36,909 bases of DNA from Mariniblastus sp. (GTDB lineage Bacteria > Planctomycetota > Planctomycetia > Pirellulales > Pirellulaceae). The DNA is taken from assembly GCA_014237975.1 (NCBI GenBank), contig JABACA010000035.1, positions 1 through 36,909 on the forward strand, written 5' to 3'. The notes under the pieces were generated by a model, which was not told the origin of the DNA, did not search any database, and saw only the letters and a list, made by a program, of their open reading frames with translations. This document shows positions 27,333-36,220 of this stretch, piece after piece (within the stretch, counting starts at the first letter, position 1; every line of letters starts with the position of its first letter). A program made the translations under genes and the position numbers.

Positions 27333-28550
27333 ATGGAACCTATGAACCCCTCTTTTTCTGTCTATACAAATTACGTTACGCCAACCCCCATCATTATTCC
27401 AAACCCAAACAGTCAACCTAATCGTAAGAACCAAACGTTGGACAACCGCCACGAGGAACGAACCAAGTTCCACGAGCCGGACGACTTGCATTACCAACTG
27501 GAAGGTTACGCCGAGACGGTGGCGGGGGTAGAGCGGCAATATTCGGATGATTACTTTCACGGAATCCCCGTAAGTTCATTTTTCATCCATCCCCTGGTGA
27601 AAAATCAGGAAGCGCGACCGCAAGATCAGCTGGTCTCTGACGAGTATGGCACCGACAATCAGACGCCCGTTTCGAGTATCCCAGCGCTGCTTCCGGGTGG
27701 TGATCTTGCAACGGAAAACACGCTTCACCAGTCCGCTTCGGATGAAACCCTTGATTCCGTGCGGCGCTGTCACGCATCCCCCGCACCCGTTTTTGAAAAT
27801 TTGAATCCGACCGCCCAATCAGATCTACAGACTCAGGAAGGGTTTCTAACCAGGGATAATGCCTTCTCCACGGGCCCGGTGTCAGAAAGTGTTTTTCACT
27901 GGCCCAATCCAGTCCGCCAACTGGTTGATGACCCACGTGCAGCCATTGACAGGTTAGGCCGAACCACAATCAACCTGCTGGGACGTGGAGAGAGTCGTGT
28001 CGGATTCACCTCGACCCGCTTTGGTGAAGGTTGCTCGACGATCGCAATGAGTATGGCATTGTGGGCCTCGAACCATAACCGGTCCGTCCTGTTGGTCGAC
28101 GGCCATCCCAACCGGCCGCAACTGGCGCAACAGCTAGGCAGGCAGGCAACCCGTTCCTGGATGACCTCGCTAAACGGCTCACACTCAATCCAGGACGCGA
28201 TCCTGCATTTACCGGAGGGAACCGTCGACTTACTCCCTTTGACAACTACTGCGCCTTTGATGCAATGGCCCGAACGGGTGTTTGATAAGTTGGGCGAATT
28301 ATTGCAGACCGTTTCCAACCAATACGATCTGATTTTGATCGACATCGGACCCGTATTCCAATTGATGACCGAACTGGAAATGTCGATCCATCTGTTTGAT
28401 GCAACGATTCTTACCGCCGCGGTTGACCGCACCTCGATTGTAGAACGAACACGATCGCAAAAAATCCTGACTTCCCTGGGCGTGCAAAAAATGGTCGTGG
28501 CTGAAAACTTTGTTCAACTACCCTGGCGGGAGCCTACCTTGACCTCCTAG
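27333..28550 (+). CDS. CpsD/BY-kinase-like P-loop protein with degenerate Walker A
   Basis: 405 residues; ATGs at 27333 and 27342 are both possible, the second having GGATGGA just upstream. Residues 1-195 are hydrophilic, Asn/Pro/Gln-rich and probably disordered. The C-terminal half resembles the CpsD/CapB tyrosine-kinase ATPase fold. VGFTSTRFGEGCSTIAMSMA (from 223) stands where these proteins have TSxxPGEGKST, so the Walker A lysine is Cys234. The A' motif is SVLLVDGHPNRPQL (Asp256, usually VDADLRRP) and Walker B is YDLILIDIGP (Asp337). No Tyr cluster is seen at the C-terminus, which ends LTS. It therefore probably cannot hydrolyse ATP normally and may act as a structural regulator. A membrane glycosyltransferase follows after 131 bases, suggesting a role in surface polysaccharide. 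Confidence 0.82.
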   Translation: MEPMNPSFSVYTNYVTPTPIIIPNPNSQPNRKNQTLDNRHEERTKFHEPDDLHYQLEGYAETVAGVERQYSDDYFHGIPVSSFFIHPLVKNQEARPQDQLVSDEYGTDNQTPVSSIPALLPGGDLATENTLHQSASDETLDSVRRCHASPAPVFENLNPTAQSDLQTQEGFLTRDNAFSTGPVSESVFHWPNPVRQLVDDPRAAIDRLGRTTINLLGRGESRVGFTSTRFGEGCSTIAMSMALWASNHNRSVLLVDGHPNRPQLAQQLGRQATRSWMTSLNGSHSIQDAILHLPEGTVDLLPLTTTAPLMQWPERVFDKLGELLQTVSNQYDLILIDIGPVFQLMTELEMSIHLFDATILTAAVDRTSIVERTRSQKILTSLGVQKMVVAENFVQLPWREPTLTS

Positions 28551-28681
28551 ACGAATCTCGTTGCGGCAAGACCATAAAAGGGCCGCTCTCTGTCCGAGAT
28601 TTGTGTAACATGGACAGCCTGTTTTTAACGGGCAGTCGTCTGCCCAAGTTGTTGCGACCCTTGACTGTTGCGTGTGATTGA

Positions 28682-30268
28682 GTGCCTTCCTCCAAACAAC
28701 TTGTCCTGATCGGGCTGGCCTTGCTTGTCGCCATCCTGGCGTTTGTGATGCGTTTGATCGTAGGCATCGCCGAACCATTATGGATTGACGAATTGCACAC
28801 CGCTTGGTGTATCGATGACACGATCGGGGCCGTTTCCAGGCGAGCGGCACAGGGAAACCAGACGCCATTGTATTTCTGGATGGAATGGCTGGTTTGCAAT
28901 CAATTCGGATTGACCGAATTCTGGCTGAGACTTCCTTCCATGGTTTGTAGCAGTCTGACCGCCGTCGTGGCCAGCCTGCTTGTCTGGTCCTTTAATCGAT
29001 CACTGATAACAGCAACCACAACGGGTTTGCTGATTGCCATCGATCCGCTTTTCATTTTCTACGGTAGCGAAGCGAGACCCTACGCCCTGCTGCATCTGCT
29101 CAGCGCAGTGCAGGTGTTCGTTTTCATACATGAAGTCCGACTTCATCGGCAGCCGGCAACCAGTTCCTCACGACGACACTTCAATCCCTGGTTGGCAATC
29201 TTGACCGGTTCCCTATTGCTAACCCATTTAACGGCCGTTTCACTGATCGTCGCAGAGCTATTTTTTTTGCTGGCCTTTTGCAGGTGGTTTCCTGCCAAGC
29301 GGGCCGCCGTTTCAATCGGCGTCGGTTGCCTGGCACTGATCCCGATGGCCTGGCTGGCCCAGGACGTTTTCTCCAAACGGCAAGATTGGCAGACCGTTTC
29401 CGATTCCAGCCGTTTATTCCAACAGCTCTGGCCCGTCCTGGTCGTTTACGCTGTCACCCCGGTGGTGATCTGCCTGCCCGGTTGGTGGCGACAACATTTT
29501 CAGCCGGCAGCCGATCGACCCACTGCCATCCGCCTGATGCGCTGGTTGGCGTTGATGCTGGCTTGGGGTTTGACGCCCGTTGTCCTGCTTTGGCTGGCGG
29601 ATCTATCTGGATTCGCTCCGGCTGCCATGAACCGTTATGCCCAAGTTGGCGCCCTTGCCTGGCCCGTGTTGTGCGGCGTGTTGCTGGCAACGATCGGTTC
29701 ACGATCGTACCGCACTGTAGCGTCCGTGCTCATACTCGTTGCGGCGATCGGTTCGAGTGGAATCTGGCCAAGTCTTCTTAATGATGGCACACCCGGGCAC
29801 TATCGAGATGAAAATTGGGCAGCCGCGGTCAACCTGATTAACTCGGAAGCTAGTGAGGGAACCGTTTTTTTGTTTTCCAATTTAATTGAAGACCACCAGG
29901 CGCTACTCCGGGCTGGGTCAGGTCCCAACGAAAACAAACGTGTTGATCCGTTACCCTACCTCTCGTTTCCCGTAGCGGGAATCCATAAAATCAAACCGGG
30001 GATTGCTGTCATCCCGCGGCCAACCCTCCAGGCAGGGCGGTTCACCCGCCATGACCTGGCAGCCGTTCGAGAAGAAAATGAAGCCTGGCTCCTGATACGC
30101 GGACAACCCGGGTTGGTGAACGCCATCACCCGCGAATTTGAAAACACATTGCAGTTGGGCGCCAACCAGTCCTTCCAGATTGACGTACGAGAACTGCCTG
30201 GCAGCCGGATTTACGTGGTCAAGATCTCGATCGTTCAGAATATCAATGACCGATCTTTGTCTGAATGA
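28682..30268 (+). CDS. GT39/ArnT-like membrane glycosyltransferase
   Basis: 528 residues, starting at GTG, with about ten transmembrane helices and a C-terminal soluble domain from about residue 370. The first extracytoplasmic loop has PLWIDELHTAW with the Asp36-Glu37 pair typical of GT-C enzymes. NQTPLYFWMEWL resembles the PPLYY segment, and GSEARPYALLHLL is the further GT39-like motif. Such enzymes move sugars from polyprenyl-phosphate donors to lipids or proteins on the outer face of the cytoplasmic membrane. The acceptor is unknown. It lies in the same direction as the CpsD-like gene; a small hairpin GGGCAG/CTGCCC (28630-28645) separates them. It converges on the ThiO-like gene with a 6-base gap. 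Confidence 0.85.
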   Translation: MPSSKQLVLIGLALLVAILAFVMRLIVGIAEPLWIDELHTAWCIDDTIGAVSRRAAQGNQTPLYFWMEWLVCNQFGLTEFWLRLPSMVCSSLTAVVASLLVWSFNRSLITATTTGLLIAIDPLFIFYGSEARPYALLHLLSAVQVFVFIHEVRLHRQPATSSSRRHFNPWLAILTGSLLLTHLTAVSLIVAELFFLLAFCRWFPAKRAAVSIGVGCLALIPMAWLAQDVFSKRQDWQTVSDSSRLFQQLWPVLVVYAVTPVVICLPGWWRQHFQPAADRPTAIRLMRWLALMLAWGLTPVVLLWLADLSGFAPAAMNRYAQVGALAWPVLCGVLLATIGSRSYRTVASVLILVAAIGSSGIWPSLLNDGTPGHYRDENWAAAVNLINSEASEGTVFLFSNLIEDHQALLRAGSGPNENKRVDPLPYLSFPVAGIHKIKPGIAVIPRPTLQAGRFTRHDLAAVREENEAWLLIRGQPGLVNAITREFENTLQLGANQSFQIDVRELPGSRIYVVKISIVQNINDRSLSE

Positions 30269-30274
30269 ACTGGA

Positions 30275-31393
30275 CTAGGTAGCTGTTTCCGACACGCGGG
30301 AGGGAGCAAACGGCGTGATGTCAATTGAAAGCGACTGGTTCTCGATCAGGTCTGCCATGATGCAGGCTGTACCGGTCGATTGCTGCAAGCCTACTTTAAA
30401 ATGACCGGTCGCAACAAAACCATTCTCCCAATTTGGCAGTCGGCCCAGGTAAGGAAAACCGTCATAGGTAGCCGGACGCAAACCGGCCCAACTGCTTTCC
30501 AACCGCTGCGGATTCAAGTCTGGAAACAGACTTTCAGCAAAGGCTCCCAATTCCTGCAATACGTCCGAGGTGGTGGTTGGATCAAATCCAGCTTCCTCGG
30601 TCGACGAACCGACCAACACATGGCCATCCCGCCGGGGCACCAGGTAGCGAGAGCCTTCATTCAAAATGGTCGTCAACATTCCTTCAGGCCAAAGATATAA
30701 TAGCATTTGGCCCCGGACCGGGATCATCGACAAGGGAACTCCCAGAGGATGTAACAGCTGGCTCGTCCAAGCTCCCGCCGCGACGCAAAACGTATCGCCT
30801 GGAATCCGGTGATTGCCAATACGCAACCCCGTGAGTCGGCTGGCTTGCGTTTCAAAACTGAGATCGTCGACGTCCGACAGGAATTCTACGCCTCGCTTCT
30901 GGCAGGCTACCTTTAATGCCCTGAGGTGATGCGGGTTACGGATCTGGGCTTCGCCGGGCACGGACATTGCCATTTGCATACCATCGGCTAGAAGGTGTGG
31001 TTGCTGGGCTGCAAGTTCCGCCATGGACAGGTCGTGATAGTCAATCTGGCACTCCGTCCAGTAACGTTTCAATCCGGATAACGCGGCCTGTTCTCCCTGG
31101 CTGCGGGCCAAATAGATTCCTCCACAAACCTGGTAACCGTTGTCGATGCCGGTTTCCGACTTTAGTTGGTCCGCCCACTCGGCGTGCAACCGGTTGCTCA
31201 GCGCCGTCAGTTGATCCAGTGGATGAATGGCTGTTTCTTCATTGGCTGGCACAAGAAGTCCGGCACCGGCCCACGAGGCTTGTCGTCCAACTTGGTCCCG
31301 TTGAACCACGGTCACGCGGTGCCCCCGTTTGGCCAGCTCCCAGGCAATCGAGAGTCCCATGATTCCTGCACCAATCACAACAGAACGAGTCAT
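30275..31393 (-). CDS. thiO: FAD-dependent amino-acid oxidase, glycine oxidase ThiO-like
   Basis: 372 residues from the ATG at 31391-31393; the longer frame overlaps the upstream gene extensively and is not needed. The FAD dinucleotide motif is VIGAGIMGLSIAWELAKRGH (from 6). GRQASWAGAGLLVP (36-49) is characteristic of ThiO/glycine oxidases, and the C-terminal GLRPATYDGFPYLG and FVATGHFKVGLQQSTGTA are typical FAD-contact segments. The residue that normally binds the FAD ribose (Asp/Glu after beta-2) is Gln31 in VVQRD. ThiO oxidises glycine to the imine used for the thiazole of thiamine; a related D-amino-acid or sarcosine oxidase is the alternative. Its ATG overlaps the TGA of the DUF2064 gene (ATGA), so the two are translationally coupled. 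Confidence 0.85.
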   Translation of the reverse strand: MTRSVVIGAGIMGLSIAWELAKRGHRVTVVQRDQVGRQASWAGAGLLVPANEETAIHPLDQLTALSNRLHAEWADQLKSETGIDNGYQVCGGIYLARSQGEQAALSGLKRYWTECQIDYHDLSMAELAAQQPHLLADGMQMAMSVPGEAQIRNPHHLRALKVACQKRGVEFLSDVDDLSFETQASRLTGLRIGNHRIPGDTFCVAAGAWTSQLLHPLGVPLSMIPVRGQMLLYLWPEGMLTTILNEGSRYLVPRRDGHVLVGSSTEEAGFDPTTTSDVLQELGAFAESLFPDLNPQRLESSWAGLRPATYDGFPYLGRLPNWENGFVATGHFKVGLQQSTGTACIMADLIENQSLSIDITPFAPSRVSETAT

Positions 31394-32091
31394 CGAATGA
31401 CTCCTTGTTGGAACAGGGCGGAAACAGCGGATCGAAGTCGTTCCACCAATTGTTGGTCCGACGGGCCTGTGGCACCTTTCAATTCCTGCCACAGTTTCTG
31501 CAGGTCCGTAAAGTCATCGACATCGGACATCTCGGGCAAAAGATGGTATGGCAACCCATGATCGACCAGTCGTTTCAACGTCTCCGCCAGCACTTGATCG
31601 GTACTCCACGGCACTTCCTTAAACAGATCAATATCCGCTGAAACGAATTTGGCGTTAATAGCAACCAGGTAATAGCCACCATCCTGACTGGGACCCAAAA
31701 CGACAGGGCAACGATCCAGTCGCTGTTCTGTCTGGGAAATAATGCCTGGTCCCAACCGAGGTGTGTCCGACCCGATAACAATGATCTTGCCAGGCGCACC
31801 CGTCTGACGAGCCGTTTGCTGGAAAAAATCGGACAGCCTGTTGCCCAGGTCACCGTCCGATTGGGGCTGGTAGTTCCAGGCATCACCAAACTTCGATTCA
31901 AACAAGTCACGCGACTTCCAAGGTGAAACCACCAAGGTCCTTTGATCACAACATGACTCCAAGGTATTCGTCAAATGCTCCAGGAATACGAGGTACACAT
32001 CGGCCGCAAGTTGGTCGCCCAATCTGGCGGCTAACCGTGTCTTCACTCGGCCCGCCTGCCAGTGCTTTGCAAACATTCCCAAGTGAGACAT
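31390..32091 (-). CDS. DUF2064 (TIGR04282-type) glycosyltransferase-like protein
   Basis: 233 residues from the ATG at 32089-32091, with a G-rich Shine-Dalgarno-like sequence (GGGGGAA) upstream; a TTG five codons earlier is possible. The fold is nucleotide-diphospho-sugar-transferase-like: GRVKTRLAARLG near the N-terminus (14-25), VIGSDTPRLGPGII, VVLGPSQDGGYYLVAI, and a WSTDQVLAETLKRL segment. Family members are linked with arsenosugar or other glycosylation pathways in annotations, but function is little tested. Its last four bases overlap the ThiO-like start, so the two form one operon. I cannot propose a shared pathway with confidence. Confidence 0.88.
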   Translation of the reverse strand: MSHLGMFAKHWQAGRVKTRLAARLGDQLAADVYLVFLEHLTNTLESCCDQRTLVVSPWKSRDLFESKFGDAWNYQPQSDGDLGNRLSDFFQQTARQTGAPGKIIVIGSDTPRLGPGIISQTEQRLDRCPVVLGPSQDGGYYLVAINAKFVSADIDLFKEVPWSTDQVLAETLKRLVDHGLPYHLLPEMSDVDDFTDLQKLWQELKGATGPSDQQLVERLRSAVSALFQQGVIR

Positions 32092-32355
32092 CAAACATTC
32101 CCCCAAACACCGAATTCGTTCCGTAAGGCACTGATTTCACTATATTTGATTTGCTAAAATCATCATAAACGCGAGAATGAAATGGAAGCTATGTAAAAAG
32201 CCTATGGAATCCACGACAACTCGATTCCCCACTTTACCCCTTATATGTCCAAGTGATTAGAATAACATTGGCAGGTGATTTTCGCAGTCCTAATTCCCGC
32301 CCGGTTGGGCCGGCGCAAACGACAGTCTTACAGGCAAAATGAAGGTTCATTTCCT
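32092..32355. other. Divergent region between DUF2064 and kinase genes
   Basis: 264 bases, AT-rich in 32130-32270, holding the promoters of both directions. I found no hexamer pair with convincing spacing. There is a GTG-initiated frame from 32275 that would extend the kinase by 27 residues without recognisable similarity. Confidence 0.4.
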
Positions 32356-34347
32356 ATGGCAGTAGCCAGCGGCAAGAGTTTTATTGCAATCCTCGAACGA
32401 AGCGGCATCGTCGCTCCGGAGGAGCTTGAACCGGCGCTGGGGACACTTGACAAAAATGCGATTGACCAGCCCGCGGGACTGGAGCAGTTAAAAAGGCACT
32501 TGGTCGAGTCGGGACTGATCACCGAATGGCAGTGCAAAAAACTTTCGGCCGGAAAATACAAAGGTTTTTTTCTGGGCAAATACAAACTGTTGCGCCATTT
32601 GGGCAGTGGGGGCATGAGTACGGTTTACCTGGCTGAAAATAAAATCACCGGTCAGAAACGCGCGATCAAAGTACTGCCACGAAAGAACGTCAACGACAAA
32701 AGTTTTCTGGAACGATTTTACCGCGAGGCACGGGCCGCAGCGGCACTGAACCATCCCAATATCGTACGCGTCTATGACATCGCTGCGATCGACAAGACGC
32801 ATTTCATGGTCATGGAATACGTCGAGGGGATTGACCTGTACGAAATGGTCAAGCGAGACGGACCGTTGCCTTTCGAGGCTGCATTGGGGCATACGCGTCA
32901 GGCGGCTATCGGATTACAACATGCACACGATCGCAATCTGGTTCACCGGGATATCAAGCCTGCCAACCTGCTGTTGTCCGAAGGTGGTACTGTCAAAATC
33001 CTGGACCTGGGACTCGCCTTGCTGACGGCCGAAGATGAAGAGTCGCTGACGATCATGCACAATGAACGAGTCATGGGAACAGCGGATTACCTTTCGCCGG
33101 AGCAGGCAGTTAACAGTCACGAAGTTGACCAGCGAACCGACATCTACAGTCTCGGCTGCACTCTCTATTTTTTATTGACGGGTCAGCCTCCATTCCCCAG
33201 CGGCACGCTGGCACAGCGGATTGCCATGCACCAAACCAAAGAACCGGAAGCAATCGAAAATATCAGGCAGGATTGCCCCGCCCCAATCGTTCAATTCTGC
33301 AAACGGATGATGCAAAAAAAACCGGAGGATCGTTTCCCCCAGGCGACCATCGTCATCTCGGAAATCGACAGTTACTTGAAAGACGGTGAGTTTCCGGAAA
33401 CGGGTGCACTGCGGGGGAAATTTGATTTCGACCTGCCGGATCGGTCGACAAAAACAATGGCCAACTCGATCGTAGTGACTCAGGATTCTGAACCCAGTCA
33501 CCCAATCAAAACCAACCCGTCATCTGGCGCAAGCAGCAAATCCACCACCTCCACCCAAGAAAAGGGAAAACCCAATCCGCCAGCCCGGAAACAAATCCCG
33601 GTCAGCTTGTGGATTTCCCTGGCATCGCTGTCACTGTTAATTGCGGCCATCCTGGTGTTTGTCATCCTCAAATTCGCAGGCACATCAGACAACCCAACCA
33701 CGGGCCCGACGACAAATCCAAGTTCGACATTGGCAGATCAGGGAACCTCATGGAACCGCTTCGCTGAAGACGATTCTACCGGCAGTGGGAAATTATCAGG
33801 CAACAACGCAGGTCTTACGATGGCCGACCTGGTCGGCCAACCCGGCAAGGGGACCACCAAGACGATCTCATTTGAATCCGAACACTTTTCAAAGAAAGTG
33901 AATGGCAAGAAAAACCAAGTTTGGATCATCTGGGACAATAAGAAGAAAATCGGGACGTTGGCTTATCGTGGTCAAGCCGAGGTCACCAAGACAGGCGGGG
34001 TGGACGGCCACGTGTTGCATATTTTTGGCAACTCGGATCAAGTCGTATTCAAACCGAGCAGCACGTCCAATCGTTTACGCGAAATCGAATTCGCCATTAA
34101 ATTGGAAAACGACCAACCCAACGCCAAGTTCTTGGTGCAAGCGAAGTCGCTGCGAGAATTAGAGCGTTGGAAAACGGTTTACAGTTATCCCGATGCGGAC
34201 AAACAACCGTTTAATAAGACCGAGTTTACCCCAGTTAAAATTAACACGTTTGGTACAATCGATGCACAAAAATTCCGTTTTAAACTGGTCGGTCCAGTCG
34301 AGGACGGCGTTTTCATTGACAACCTGAAAGTTGGTTTAGCGCAATGA
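32356..34347 (+). CDS. Membrane-anchored Ser/Thr protein kinase (Pkn type)
   Basis: 663 residues from the ATG at 32356, with GAAGG 10 bases upstream. Residues 1-70 form a helical N-terminal segment (RSGIVAPEELEPAL, LVESGLITEWQCKKLSAGKYKGF) typical of planctomycete kinases. The kinase domain (about 76-340) has the Gly loop GSGGMSTV, Lys105 (AIKVL), Glu124, the catalytic loop HRDIKPANLL with Asp199, DLG (217-219) in place of DFG, and GTADYLSPEQ. A single transmembrane helix lies at 417-440. The extracytoplasmic region (about 441-663) is beta-rich, possibly a ligand-binding or jelly-roll domain, of no family I recognise. The stop overlaps the start of the cytochrome gene (ATGA), so the two proteins are probably made together. 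Confidence 0.93.
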   Translation: MAVASGKSFIAILERSGIVAPEELEPALGTLDKNAIDQPAGLEQLKRHLVESGLITEWQCKKLSAGKYKGFFLGKYKLLRHLGSGGMSTVYLAENKITGQKRAIKVLPRKNVNDKSFLERFYREARAAAALNHPNIVRVYDIAAIDKTHFMVMEYVEGIDLYEMVKRDGPLPFEAALGHTRQAAIGLQHAHDRNLVHRDIKPANLLLSEGGTVKILDLGLALLTAEDEESLTIMHNERVMGTADYLSPEQAVNSHEVDQRTDIYSLGCTLYFLLTGQPPFPSGTLAQRIAMHQTKEPEAIENIRQDCPAPIVQFCKRMMQKKPEDRFPQATIVISEIDSYLKDGEFPETGALRGKFDFDLPDRSTKTMANSIVVTQDSEPSHPIKTNPSSGASSKSTTSTQEKGKPNPPARKQIPVSLWISLASLSLLIAAILVFVILKFAGTSDNPTTGPTTNPSSTLADQGTSWNRFAEDDSTGSGKLSGNNAGLTMADLVGQPGKGTTKTISFESEHFSKKVNGKKNQVWIIWDNKKKIGTLAYRGQAEVTKTGGVDGHVLHIFGNSDQVVFKPSSTSNRLREIEFAIKLENDQPNAKFLVQAKSLRELERWKTVYSYPDADKQPFNKTEFTPVKINTFGTIDAQKFRFKLVGPVEDGVFIDNLKVGLAQ

Positions 34348-36194
34348 ACCTTAAAATCCTGCCGATGATTTTTACGCTGACATACTGCCTTTTGTCCTTG
34401 CACATGCTATCCGCTGATGAACCGACGGCCAAAGAAAAGCGTCAAGTCAAAACGATCGCATCGATCCTGGATCGAGCCGGACGGCTCTACCAGTCCAAGA
34501 AATTTGAAGCGTGCAAAGACAAAATCGACCAGGCTCAGGCGCAAATGGAACAGATGTCCGCCTCGGCCGATGCTGAATTGCTGGAGTTGATCAAGCCGGA
34601 ATATACCCGCCTCTCCAATGCCCACAAGTTATTAACCGAACAAGGCCTGGAAATGACGGCCCTCAAGCCGATGCCGTCGCCGATGACGGGCGATGCCAAG
34701 GGTGAAGCGGTCAGTTTTGTCGAATCGGTCGCCCCTATTCTGGTCAGCAATTGTGGCAGATGCCATGTACGGGGAAACCGGGGTGATTTCAGCGCGGCAA
34801 GCTATAACTCGTTGATGCAAAGCACCCATGTTGCAGCCGGCCTCGCCAATGAAAGCCGTTTGATCGAAGTCATTGTCGACGGTGACATGCCTCCCAATGG
34901 AAACGTCTCAAAAGAAGACCTCGACACGCTCAAGAATTGGATTGCGCAAGGTGCAAAATACGATGGTGAGATGCCTAACCAGAATATTTCGATGCTCGAC
35001 GGAATCGAGCCAGAAATGGAACAGGAACGCCTGCAGGTTACAAAGTCGACAGGCAAGGAAACGGTTTCATTCGGTCTGCATATTGCCCCCGTCTTGATTG
35101 AAAATTGTGGCCAATGCCATATCGATACGAACAATGTCCGCGGCAACTTCAACATGGCGAATTTTCAGCAATTTCTCCGCGGCGGCGACTCGGGAAACCC
35201 GTTCGTTCCAGGTAAATCAAGGGAGAGCAACCTGATCAAGCGGTTGCGTGGTATCGATTCCGAAGTCATGCCCCCATCGGGAAAACTGGATGACAAGGTG
35301 ATTGCGCAAATTGCCAAATGGATCGATGAAGGGGGCAAATTTGACGGCGGAGATAATCCTCAACTTGAACTCTTGGTCGTTGCAGCCACAGCCAGGGCAG
35401 GGGCCCAGACCCATGAAGAACTGAAAGCCGAGCGCGATGAACTGGCCCGCAAAAACTGGAAACTGATCATGTCCGATGTCTCGGGCGACGAAAACACAAC
35501 TGAAAATTTCCGCATTGTCGGCGCAACGCTTCCCGATCGACTGGACCAGTTTGGCAAGATGGCGGAAAAGATGGCACCGAAAATACGCGATGCTTTTAAA
35601 ACCAAGTCGGCAGGTCCATTTATCAAGGGTGATACGACGATTTTTCTGTTCGAACGCCGTTACGACTTTAATGAACTGGGAGTCATGTTAAACGGTCGCG
35701 ACCTGCCGATGGGACTCAAGGGTTATTGGGACTTCAATACGATCGATGCGTATGCATCCCTGTTAACGGCCCGTAATCAAGAGCCGGAGACGACCCAAGC
35801 CATATTGGCACAACAACTGGCGGCAATTTACGTAACGAGTCTGGCGCCGGACGTACCCCGCTGGTTCGCTGATGGTGCAGGCTATTGGGCCGCTGCAAAA
35901 ATCTATTCCCGTGACGACTTAGTCAGTAAGTGGGACGAGCAAGCGAAATCGGTCTATGCCACGATGGAAAAACCGAGTGATTTCGCTACAGGGCGTATGC
36001 CGGAACACGAAGCAGCGTTAGTGGGGTACCTGTTTGTAACTGGCCTACGGAGTGATTCAGGGCGATTTGCCAAGCTCTTCAAGTTTCTCGATTCGAATTA
36101 CAGCTTCGAACGGGCTTTTACCGAGGCACTTGGAAAATCACCCGCCGAATACTTTAACGGGGCGGGTGCCCGTCAATCGAATCGCCGCAATTAG
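34344..36194 (+). CDS. Secreted two-haem cytochrome c protein with peptidase-like C-terminal domain
   Basis: 616 residues with a signal peptide (hydrophobic 3-23, LSA cleavage). A helical segment (about 29-105, QSKKFEACKDKIDQAQAQMEQ) is followed by two Planctomycete-cytochrome-c-like modules. The haem motifs are CGRCH at 137-141 and CGQCH at 255-259, each with a likely distal Met in MPP (182, 309) and a WI(A/D)xGxKxDG ending. The C-terminal region (about 365-616) resembles gluzincin-type peptidase domains, with APDVPRWFADGAGYWAAA around 501-518. The zinc motif HExxH expected before it is missing, and the usual Glu is Asp, so it is probably a non-catalytic pseudopeptidase. It overlaps the kinase gene by 4 bases. 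Electron-transfer or sensing role is inferred. Confidence 0.85.
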   Translation: MNLKILPMIFTLTYCLLSLHMLSADEPTAKEKRQVKTIASILDRAGRLYQSKKFEACKDKIDQAQAQMEQMSASADAELLELIKPEYTRLSNAHKLLTEQGLEMTALKPMPSPMTGDAKGEAVSFVESVAPILVSNCGRCHVRGNRGDFSAASYNSLMQSTHVAAGLANESRLIEVIVDGDMPPNGNVSKEDLDTLKNWIAQGAKYDGEMPNQNISMLDGIEPEMEQERLQVTKSTGKETVSFGLHIAPVLIENCGQCHIDTNNVRGNFNMANFQQFLRGGDSGNPFVPGKSRESNLIKRLRGIDSEVMPPSGKLDDKVIAQIAKWIDEGGKFDGGDNPQLELLVVAATARAGAQTHEELKAERDELARKNWKLIMSDVSGDENTTENFRIVGATLPDRLDQFGKMAEKMAPKIRDAFKTKSAGPFIKGDTTIFLFERRYDFNELGVMLNGRDLPMGLKGYWDFNTIDAYASLLTARNQEPETTQAILAQQLAAIYVTSLAPDVPRWFADGAGYWAAAKIYSRDDLVSKWDEQAKSVYATMEKPSDFATGRMPEHEAALVGYLFVTGLRSDSGRFAKLFKFLDSNYSFERAFTEALGKSPAEYFNGAGARQSNRRN

Positions 36195-36220
36195 GACAGG
36201 ATCAAGACGCCCAGCGGCCA

